Positions 46,601-58,600 of a stretch of 64,000 nt of DNA are shown piece after piece (position 1 is the first letter of the stretch; every line of letters starts with the position of its first letter). Position numbers and translations under genes: made by a program. Origin of the DNA: Gyrodactylus bullatarudis (Eukaryota; Platyhelminthes; Monogenea; Gyrodactylidea; Gyrodactylidae); assembly GCA_012064415.1 (NCBI GenBank), contig SSNU01000104.1, positions 124,001 to 188,000 on the forward strand. The letters run 5' to 3'. The notes beneath the pieces are model-generated. The model was not told the origin of the DNA and ran no database searches. It saw only the letters and a list, made by a program, of their open reading frames with translations.

Positions 46601-49600
46601 TTAGTGTGGCTTTGTACTCATTCCATCATGTCAAGAAAGCAGTACAGCGAAAATATACGAGGTAGAGTTATTGATTTGTATCAAAGAGGTAAAGATTGGT
46701 CTCTTCAAATTGAATCCTCGTACCCAGAGAGGGTTTACCTCGATGATTAATGTCAAGAAAATATGTTCTGAAAAGTATAATTTATCACATCAAAGATGAT
46801 ACAATTCGCAAACCATGAGAACGTTATTCTCCCCAAGTACTGCGAAAAGAATATTTAAATTTCATATCTTCCTTAATGAGCTGAAAAAATGATAGATTCC
46901 GGAAAAATCGAGAATAGCACTATTTACTAGGTGCGCGAAGACTATTCCTGTCAACTTAGATTTTATATGAACATAATCTAGGTTTCATGTACAAAATGAT
47001 TTAGCTTTATGTCAAGATTAACAAAGGACTCCTTTGAAAGGAGGCATTTCAGAGGTAAATCATTGTTTCTCATGCTTTTCAAAGTTAGAAATAAACTATT
47101 AAGGAAAACAATAGAATTATATTGTCTAAAAAGTAATTTCTTTCGAGGGATACAAAACAGACAAATAAAACCTGTCTAGTCAATAGATTTTCCAGTTGTA
47201 TTATCTATTAAGTACAGTTCACATGTACATAAATATAAAATTCATAAGCTATGATCAATAAAATACTCGAGATGCAATATGTTATACGTTCATTCAATTC
47301 ATCTTTGATTGAAAAAATGTATCGCTCTTGTTCCCATTAACTATAGTAGTTAATAAATGATCTAATAGTAAATAGCTGTATTTATTATACATGTACATTT
47401 ATTACGATTTTCTCTTGGGGAAAAGATGAAAGTATTCATCAATGTGCAAGTGATTACTATGAAGAAAACCTTTTGGTTACATGTGTACTTTAGATAATTG
47501 ATGAATAAATTAGGAAAAGCCATATTATGTCCAGCATAATAATTATAAAAAATGTGGTTATTTAGCTATATTTTTCTTGCTTGGCTAGAGTTGATTAATT
47601 AATAGAGCATTAAAGAATCATAAACTTTTGATTTTCTTGAGAATATTGATTGATACGGGGATTTAACTTATTCAGACAAATTTATGGTGTCAAGTCTCTA
47701 AACCCTTTTTTCGAACCCATTCCGTTATAAAATGAACCTGATGACCAACAATTTAACTAATAGGTAATAAAGTCATAACTTTCATAATAGAACTCCTATA
47801 AGATGAATATTAGCTAAAGTCTTATTAAGAACTAGCATCCCTCGGCAGTTCAAGATAAGGCTGAAAATTGGCCAATAGGGAGGCTTCTTCATATCAACCT
47901 ACTTAAGCATTATTCAGGATTATATGATAGAAAAAATAAATTTATTTATTAAAGTTGTTATTATGTGTTGACATTCAAATTAACAAAAAAGGTACTTGAA
48001 GTGTTCAATTTGTATGTATGTCAAGAGGATAAATAAAGCTTTGTAGATCTATTATTCAGAGAAAAATCATTTTTATGTCCTAAGTAACAACACTTGACCA
48101 AAATATTAATTTTAAGTATGTAATTGGTTGTCCAGCATAATCTAGACACTGCATTCCCATTGCAGAATGTGTCTGGTATCAAAGCTAGTCGATATATATG
48201 AAGATTAGAATTTATAGGTTTTACACTCACTTTTGTAATCATTTTCAGTCATAGCTAAAGAGGGTAGTATGTGTAGTTGGGATCTTTTTGGTTGAGCACT
48301 ATCCCATATTCCTTTTTGTTCATTGAAAATGATACATTGATAAGATTCCAGGTCTTCATCAGAACTGACAATGACAGATGACACTGAAAGAAAATGTTTA
48401 TAGAATTTAATATTTTACAAAAGTGAACCTCATCGATTTCTATCATCTAAAGTTGGTTGATACAAGGTCGAATTCCCATTTTTTTGAACTTTGAGCTGCT
48501 AATTCTGTTTGATTTGAAAGTGGAAAATGATCAGAATTAGAGAAGGAAGCCATTAAATCATCGAAAGATCCACCGTTTTTGAATTTTCGTGATTTTTAAG
48601 TTGTGAAAATGAAGAAGTCAAAATCCAACTCCTAAAATGTAATGAGATTAATCTTTAAATCAGATTCAGCTTGATTGATTTTCTTGTCTAATTTTGATCC
48701 TCAAAAAAACCCTTTTGACCACACTTTCAAATGAAACGAATTTGGCATCGAATCAAAATTTAAAAGATGACTATATTTTTCTTCAAATACCAAACCCGGG
48801 CAGAGATCATTTAGTTCTTTATATTTAAAAATTTTCCAAGTGAACAATGGATGAGAAATTTTTGATTGCAACACAGCCAAGATTTTAATGCATAACCATT
48901 GTTCTGATTTCTGAACAAAAGAAGACAATTCATTCCGAGTTTTATTGATCATCTCCATGGATATGAGGAAAAAATACACCCTAGCTTCAGTAGTATTCTG
49001 TTTAATTAATTCAAGATAGTTATCATCACCGAGAAATCTAGGTAGAACTTTTTTATTATATTAATTAGTGAAACTAGAGGTACTTTTAATTGTGTGGCAC
49101 AATACAATGTTTTAGGATTTATTCATATTTTTTTATTTCTTTTAGACGTGTATTCTATTACCACAGTCGCCAAATAACCAATCATAAATTTATGCTCGAA
49201 CCATTGATTAAAAGATATACTTTGTAATTCAACCAATCATGATACACCTACAGAGGATAAGTCGAGGGTGACTCTGAATGACTTTGGTCTTGATTTCAAG
49301 GATTTCCGATAGAAGAAGAAGCAATAAAGTCATGCCAATCCTAAAAAAATATTTGAAAGAACTGCCTTCTGTATTTGAAGGCGTCTGTTCTAACAAGAGA
49401 GTGCATATTTGTTATCAAGTTACTAGAGAGATACTATTGAATAATAAGTTATTACCACTAAATGTTATTATATTAGCTTGTCTTTCCCTTGCAAAATTGG
49501 TTGAATCTATAAAACTTATGATTTATTGAATACAATGTTCAATGCCTTCATCAATTCATATAATAACCGAAAAAATTAATTTTAAAAAATTAACAACGTT

Positions 49601-52600
49601 CATATTCAGATATACAAAATCCTTAATTTCTTCATTAAGAAATCAAATTTGATCGATTTTTTTGGAATTTTGAGTTGAAAAATTATGCTGATTTCAAAGT
49701 GAGATTATCAGAAGAAAACCATGAAAATCAGATAAACTCGTCAATTTTCAGGGGTCTTGTTTGATCAAAATTTTCAAGCAGCAAGTTTGATCAAGAAATC
49801 GAAATTTTATTTTCAAAAGATGATAGGGGATTCTCAAAATCCGATTCAACAAATTCGATTTCTTTGATTAATCGTGATCCTAAAAATCAGCAAAATTTTC
49901 CAACTCAAAGTTCTAAAAAATATTGCTACTCCAAGATTTGGAATATGCCATAATTTCGTAAATTTTTATTCCTCATATCTAAAAAAATTTGAATCTGACC
50001 AAGATTAGGCCGTTGTTTTGAATTTCGAAAATGCAACAAATTTCCACTATTTCAACTTTCGAATTTTTATCCATTCCAAAGATTCGAAGCAGGTAAATGC
50101 AGATATTCAAGATCAGAGTTAGACAAAGAATTCGAATTCGTCCGTGAAGGAAGAAAGGAATCTACTGTTCTCAAGAAAAAGTTAAACTTTTAAATTTTGC
50201 ATCATTCACCATCGTGATAATAAATAAATTCAAATTTTTCGATTTCCCAGAATTATGACGAATTTCTGTGAATTTCTGCAGCCGAATTTTATTTAATATG
50301 TACATATTATGTCATCTGAGAGAAAAAAGTATTTAAAAATTCTCAAAAGCTTCTAGAAGAAAATTTATATCGGGCCGATCGGAATAAATTGTAAAAAAAG
50401 ATTAAAAGAACCGGTTTAATATGGCCTAACAGTCCCCACAGCATGTCATGTTTAGAACTATTATATGAATATTAATTTTGAGCCAAGTAGTTCTTCAGGG
50501 AGCTGTTCGGCATAGATTGACTATAACGTTGTTCGCTTGCTGCCTGACTAATACCAGGAGACAACATAGTCAGGCAGCAAGCGAACAACGTTATAGTCAA
50601 TCTATTATATGAATAATAATTATATGAATAGAATTTCTTTCAAAAGTCAATTGGAAAAATGTTCAATCGATTGGGGAGTATAAATTTTTCAAATTAGTTG
50701 ACATCAATCATTTTGTTAGAATTTAATTTCAATGAGACTTGAATACAGTGAAATTTTAAAATTCATTCCAATGTTGATTTCATATGACCATCAATCCAAT
50801 TTATTCTTTTACTTATGGATCTTGTGATTTCTTCAAATTTCCATGGGTTATGTGAGTAAAAATGTAACACTATGGATGTTTTTGTTTTTCGTTTTTATTT
50901 CAGAATATCTTACAGTTAAGATAATTCTTTTATAACGAGTAATTTCATTAGCCTTGTATTATCTTGTAACATGTTTTTTTTTTTAATTTTGTTAACTGCT
51001 ATTAGAATATCTAACTAATCCAGTTTTTGTTTGTTCCCATTAGGCCTATGTACACTTCATAGTATGAAGTTCATACATATAACGAATAAAGCTAGTTGAG
51101 CTACTAAGAAACTGCAGGATTTTTCGACATTGTAGCAAAGATCTGAATCATAGATATAGAATATTATAAAAATGGCATACAAACCAATAATTTCACAGCT
51201 AGTCCTTATTTTAGTTTGCATAAATCCAACTCAGAGATTGATCAGTTTAGTTTGCTCGCCTGACAAAAAAAGATGTTGGTGCCTTCAACCTAGAGTTTAA
51301 CTGACTGAACTTAGCCAGACTATTATACAAGAATAGCATTTCTGTGCAGTGAATAATATCGAAAATTTATTTTGTTCAATGTATCAGAAAAAGACTGAAA
51401 TTATTAATCAGAGAGGAGAAAAGTAATGACGCATTTCTTTGCATAATGAAAAATTTACTTTTTAAATTTAACCCTTAAAGTCACAACGAATATTTTTCGC
51501 ATCTCTTGTTTTTCTCAATGATTTTTGAATACACTGATTACGAATCTAAAGTTAATTTTTAGTTCAGTTTCTCAACTTTCTTTGGCAAGTGATAGAGCTG
51601 AGATATTTGCGTATTCCAAGCAATTAATAGATCTACAAACAAATTGAGGTAGTAAACGAAGTATTTTCTGAGGTTTAGATGAACAATAATTCGTAGCTAA
51701 AATGATATGTGATAGAAATACCCCAGTGGTATTTCAGATTTTTCATTGGATTCTAATTCCAGGACAAGAGAAGGAGTTATAACTCGGTATGGTTAAGAAA
51801 ATCCAAAACTATCTTCTTAGTTTTGATAATAAAATCTGTAATTTCACGTAGGAAGATTCTCGATTACACTCTTAATTTGGAATTTATAAAAATTCACTGT
51901 TATCGAAAAAATAGCTGAAAAATGGAGATATCAAAAAATATTCGTATAAATAGGCTTTGTATCATACAAAATATTTTGCTCTTATTTTTTATAATTTATT
52001 ATTATAGATAGATGATCCGAGAAATCCTTTACTACTGTATCCTAGTTATCATATTTGCATTTCATTCCTGTGGTAGGCAAATAAATATATATGAGACTTG
52101 TCTCAGTTAATAATTTCCTGATTTAATTTTGAAGGCAGTTATAATATATAATAATAATAGCAGTGCTATGAATAATTTCTCATCCAGAGATGTAATGATA
52201 TTATATTCAGATAAGAAAATATAAACAGATCTTGAATCCATATCATTGAGAAATTAGACCAATTTTATACTTTAAATCTACTAGCTATGTGAGGTCATTG
52301 GTTATTAGCAGGGGAGTCACAAAATAGCATTTTTTCAAAAAATATATGAAAAATAGTATATGCTACTTGTAAGTATTTTTAAAGAATAATTTATTCGGTT
52401 GGGTAGGGCTGAATATTCCGTTTTAACGTGTGATCCGATATTTAATTATGGAATGAATGAAGTTAAAATTTTCCCAAGCTTTAAACTTTTGTTTGACTAA
52501 CCAATGACCACACTTTGCTAGTAGGTTTAATCTCTAAAAACGTTGTAAATTTTTCATTTTTTTTATCTGATGATGGCGGACTTCTTTTCTAGCTGTGATT

Positions 52601-55600
52601 CAAACTTTAACAAAAATTTGGAACTCATAGTTTAGAATTAAAGTTTTATTTTCCTCGACTGAGTGGTGCATTGCAATTTGGAATTTAAAAATCCCATCGC
52701 CGAGAAGCAAATTGATACTTTTCCGATTATAAATATCTCAACTAGCTTTTAAGAGTTAAAATAGTATTTTGAATGATACGATTAATATTTCATTAAAAGG
52801 TGCATAAATGAGACTGGAAGTTCATTCAACAGAGGATTTTCATAATCCTCAAGAGAGAACCATTACAAATGCAAATAGGGATTTGGAAAAATACTCATTA
52901 ATAAAAAAAATAATTTGGGACATGAAGGGTTAAATAATTCTCTTATTTCTATTGAGCTTACTTAGAAAGGTTTGCTAAATGTAACCAGGTTTCTTCAGAA
53001 GTGTAAAAGTTTAATAATTTTGCAGTAAAAGTAAAAAAACAAGTTTTAGATAAGAAAAGGTCATATTTTAGTACCCTGATGCTTATGACTCAAACATGTT
53101 TTAAATCCAACTATAGAATTTATTGATATTTTCATCGAATAGCAATTAAATTTTCCATAAGATAATAAAGATCTTATTACTCCTATACTGAGGAAAGACA
53201 TCAAGACATTTTGACTGGTATGCCACATGAATTTTGTCTCATTTATGGAATCAGTTAATTTTATAATTGGATACACTGATAATTTTTCCTTTAACTGATC
53301 AGAATTATGATCCCTGAGAATGATAATGATTTAATTACATGTTCATTTGAAGAGATGAGTAAAGATGGAAAATCAAGTTTAATTTCCCCCAAAGAAAAGC
53401 CATAAAAAATATTTTATTATCATGACATTATCCTTGAATGCCTTGGTTATTAGTTTCTCTATTCAACCGTGTACCCTTTTACATTTGTAGGCTAGGGAAT
53501 TAAAATTGTATTCCTAATGGCTGAAAGAAAGCCTCATGTGTGAGGCAATAGCCAAGAGTCTTGGATAAAATTCACACAAATATTTTGTCTACTACTAGGA
53601 AATTAAGAGTTATAAAAAATTATTTTTACAGATTATACGTCTTTAGTGTGTTGTTGACTCATGGGAGAATTCAATGTCTAGAGTTACAGTCAAAAGTAGT
53701 CCAAATTAAATTATTTTTTCAATTTTCTTTCCTAAAAGTAATGTAGCATTTTAGACATTTATTATGGAAGATAGACTCAAAATTTTAACAATTATTTCTT
53801 GTTTTGCAGCTCCATACAGAAATTTTGTAAGGCTAATAAAATTTCCGTTTTATCTTCACAAATTCAATTGAAATAACAAAGAATTGTTTCTCCAATACAA
53901 ACTATACTGCACATACATGGTAGATTTCTAATTTACCCCAGTGCGCTTTTGTGTCTGTGCGGAAATTAGTTTAGTTTACTTTGTATAGTGACATGACATC
54001 AGTTTCAATATTTCCCATGAATTGACAACTTTCTTTTGCAGAGTACTCAATTCACGACAAAGATCCTTATTCTCAATTCCAATATTGGGGGTTCAAATGA
54101 TGAGTGCCAAGTGAACTACTAAAATTGGGATCGAAAAGTTTAGGCCAATTCGGATTTTCAAATTCAAATTATTCGTCTAATTTTGATCTAGTAATAAATC
54201 GCTTCAAATAATTGAAATCAACAAAATCAAAATTTCTTTAAGTTACTCTAAAAATAATTATGTTCCTGACTATCCGGAGAGAATAATGGTGTTTTTGTAG
54301 TAAATTCTCATTTTTATATCAACTAGGTTTAGATGATCATGATCATTGATCACTGCATTCGTGGTGAGTTATTCTTAGGAGTTTTGGAAGGAAAGACTCA
54401 ATTTACCTACAGTGAGAAGTAGTAATTATGTAATGAGTCATTACTAACGACATTTTTCCAAGAAACATTAGATAATTTTCTGTCATAATGTTTAATACCT
54501 AAATAATGGACATTTGGGATAGTAAATACTTAGGAAAAACTTTTGCTCAAACCATAATTTCTATGTAGATAAAGAGATAATAGATACAATATATTAGTAG
54601 AATGTAAAATTGAGAGTCATTTCTCTACTCATGAAAATACAAAATGAACTTGATACCTAAATTAATAATAGGTTTTATAATGAAATCAAAATTTAAAGCT
54701 TCGGGTTTATGAGACTTGAAATAAAATCTAATAAATCTGGCCCAATAAGATCTCAAAAATTATAAATTGACATTTAATAATACGAAAACCTTCAGGAGAG
54801 CAATCGCCTAGAAGTAGTAATACAAAAAAGGCTTGATAATTTTGCTGAAAATCAAAGTAATCGATAAGTAATTTTATAGGCAAATTTCGTCGTAAAACAT
54901 GATCTTTATGATCAAGCAAAACGATTAATACCATGAGCATTTATAGGCATTTTGTTACCCTGATATATTTCTAGATTATTATTTCATATTTATCAATGGT
55001 TTTTTGAGAAATTGGTTCAGATTCTCCCATCTAATTGGAATGGCATTTTGTTGACTTTAGAAAGTAAGGATTATATAGTTTACTGTTTACTGTAGTCTCA
55101 TGCAAACAAGTCCAATGATTACTTTTGAATCTTAAAAGATTTATTAACTTAGAGATAAATACTCTCAAAAATTCAATAACTTGAATATAAGAAAGAAAAT
55201 TTTCACATCATGTCAAGACAGAATTTAAGATACAGGAGTTTCTTTGTAAAATAGCGGAGAGAATGTTTATTCGATCCTTAGATCATCTTGTTATCTGATC
55301 ATAACTATATGTACCGGAAAATATTTTTGAATTGTCCAAGAGAACTTTTGCATTTAATGAACATGGTAATTGGATTGGTAAGCCGGAATAAAGTCAACTT
55401 AAGATCTTTGTAGTCTTGTTGATCCAGATCGGAAAAAATAGAGTTGGGGTAATTAATAGGTTTTGGAAAAAGCGTTTTATTATTCTGAAAAAAAAGTTCA
55501 ACTTTCTTAGAATCAGCATAGCACGTTCCAAGAGCTTAATAGATTTCCTAACGAATGGCTATTTCCTGAGATGAACATAATGAGTTGCTAAAATGATATT

Positions 55601-58600
55601 TTATGAAAATAACCCAGTTGAACTTTAAAGGGTTAATCAATGTATGGAATTTACGAACTGTTAAATAAAAAAATCCTTCCTTCCTGCAATTAATCATCTC
55701 CAATTTCTATCTCACAAGTATTACTATTTATAGTGTCTCAGTGCTGAAACTTCTCCTGGCCAAACCCACTTTTACAAAGTTTGAAACTTTTGTGAAATGG
55801 ACACTTGTTCAAGCATTAACGCTAATTTATTTTCAAAGGAATAGAAATACATTTGTAAATGCCGGATTTGGCGCACGTTATGAAGGGACATACCACATAA
55901 TTTTATAAAAATACCATAACACCATTGGTAGAGTGTCTGATGGTAAATCTTGCTATCATTGTACAAATGTATATGAATTAGAAAAATCAATCTTAATTCT
56001 CTAGGATGATTTTTTAGTTAATTAGAGAACTAGACTTAAAGTAACACTCGAGAAGTAATGAGAATTTGAAAATTTTAATTAAATTTAAATATGTGCACCA
56101 AATTCTGATTTACTTTTGCATCTTTCATATCCTACGTGCCTTGTATTTGTCTAGTTCGTCATTCTATGGGAAAACTAATCTCAAGTAAATTTTGTTTGTA
56201 ATTTTAAAGAGTGACACTGGATACCTAATCAAGTCGAAAAGCCAATTAGAAATACCTGGCGGCTTATCATTCCTATAAAATGAGATTATTCTGTATAGAA
56301 TTTAATCTTGAAAATCTCTAAATGGTGTAAAATTTTATTGCATGTATCCTATGTTTTATTGTTGTACACATCATCTTCAACATGTTACAAATTGAGTAGT
56401 GAGAATAGTAAGTAGCATAAAAGAGTATTTCTCTCTTTTGTATTAAACAACGTATAGTATATTACACATGACTCAAAAACTTTTATTACGCCAGCAAGCA
56501 GTTAGGTTTGTACTTATCTTTTGTAAAACTATCAGTAAATACATAATCCCTAAAGAATTGCTTGTGTTTTTTATTAGTAAAAACTATTACGTCTACCATG
56601 TGTCTACAGCTTTATAAAAGAGGAGAGTCATTGAGAACATAAAATTCCATATACTACGAGAAATACTGTAATTTTAATTGTAAACTTTTCTTGTGTAAAA
56701 AATTTTAGAAATCACTTGCACAGTTTTATGTCGACGGATTGGAATCGTCATAAATGAACCTGAAAATATCTAATTACATGTATTTTATGGAAAAAATATA
56801 CTTTTGAGAGAAGGTGGGTAAATTTAAATCAACATTTCTTACAGACAATTGGCATTTATAGAGAAAGTCAAATCGATAATTGAAGATTTTCACTCTTGAT
56901 CTGTCTAAGTGAACATCCGGTCATATGAACACTCTGATTTCCATGGACATAGACCTCTTGTATGACAAGAACCTCAATACCCTCATTAACTCCAAGGAAA
57001 TCTTTTTAAATCACTCATTCTACCCTACCTAGAATATGAATCCTTCGAAACGTCCAACTGGAAAGATTACAATAAGTTCATGTTACGGTCTAAACTATCA
57101 ACACTACAATTCCGGGATAGATTTTAGTTATAAACAGATAGAGGGGATTCTATTAATGTTAAAATCTATTCTCGGAGTTATCTGAGAACAAAAGTAGAAA
57201 TTCTCAAAAAATTATAATTAATTAATGAAGAGATGAAGTGGGCACATTATCCAATACGCTATGCCTACAAATTTAATGAGACTTATTCTCATTTTGCTAA
57301 CTTCTCTTCCAGAAATGTTGGAGTATTTTCAAATAAATTTTCCAACTTAGTTCTTAATGCTTGAAATTATTTTATATCCCGTTAAATACATTAAGGAGTT
57401 GAGCAGTTCTCTAAGCCGCAGTGGTGCTTTACTCCAAACATGTCTCCAAACCAAATGGCCAATTCAATCAAAGAGCTAACCAAGCATACTCAACTCTGCT
57501 TTTAACAACAAATCAGATTTTTGTATTTTCATAATTTATTCGAATAAAATAAGTATATATAAGAATAGACCAAACCTTTTCCAGCCTCAATCTCATTTTG
57601 AAGATAATCAATAACTGAGCAATTTTTCCTATCAAGCTATACGTTTTCAAGTTTGTTCTGTATACAAAATCTCGATTAAAAATGACAATTTATGAACACG
57701 CGCCAAGATTTTTTCAATGAATTTTACTACGAAAAGGAACAAAATTAAGATTTTTGAATAGTTTTGCAACATTTTGAATAAAAATAGGACTTTTAAGTAA
57801 AAATTGAGTCTTTTTTTCACAAATTTAAAGGAAATTCCTAGGATATTAGGTAAGTTTTGATGATTTCATAGACTTTCAAAATTGTTTTTCTCTGTTGAAA
57901 GATCATTTTTGATCTAGGCATGCAACATTGTTCGGGGAAAATAAAATTTTTTATTACCCTAATATATACCGTTCGTGGGTTCATTAAAGTAATATTTCTA
58001 CATGCAAAAGAGGTGCGAAAAATCAAGTTAAACAGGTTGATGATTCCTATACATTATAGTCATGCAAATCAAAGTGGGAATCTATTTGAATCTGAGCATG
58101 AATTTAGGAATTTATGATTTTTACAAAAACCTCAATATTTCATCCAGGTCTCTAAAGATCTTTGTTTTAAGAATAAAAGGGCACAAAAAAATTCGAATTA
58201 CCTCATCAAGATAATATACTTTTACTTTGGAGTACTTACAAAATTTATTTACAATCATCCTTTCTCTCAAACAAAAATTTATTAAGTAAAATCCTATTGA
58301 TCTTTATGTTTCTTATATACTTTGTTCTAGATACTTTGAGAATAGCAACTTTTCTGCCTGCAAGACCTTCAGAGTGAAATAATTTGATTCAAATCAAATT
58401 AAATTAGCGTAATCTTTAATAAGGATATTCAAAATTTTGAATTAAGATTTGAAAATAGAATTTCTAAATATTTTACCAACTCCTATTCCTAGTATTTTGA
58501 AGATGTGCTTTTTGATTCACTCACCAAGATATTCAGTAGAATTGTCAAGGTAGTTAAGGTTAGTCACTTGATTATGCTTCTTCATCCACACGGGAAATAA

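Larger units (their letters stand above)
48384..58524. other. 10.1-kb receptor intron, mostly without recognisable elements
   Basis: Lies between receptor exons 3 and 4. It holds foldback family copies (48447-48790, 49585-49930, and a terminus near 58085-58140), the perfect hairpin at 50512-50605 and repeat copy B at 57640-57975. At 56880-57500 there are broken coding-like pieces (for example KFMLRSKLSTLQFRDRF, then EEMKWAHYPIRYAYKFNET) of unknown origin. 51000-56800 shows nothing I can name. Confidence 0.5.

Noticed and set aside
49278..49529. Plus-strand frame containing PILKKYLKELPSVFEGV
   Set aside because: Looks mildly protein-like but starts in no clear context, has no family match and no supporting splice signals; left unannotated.
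54728..54940. Minus-strand frame with DHKDHVLRRNLPIKLLIDYF
   Set aside because: Other frames across the same segment are equally open and no neighbouring exon fits; likely chance or an old repeat.
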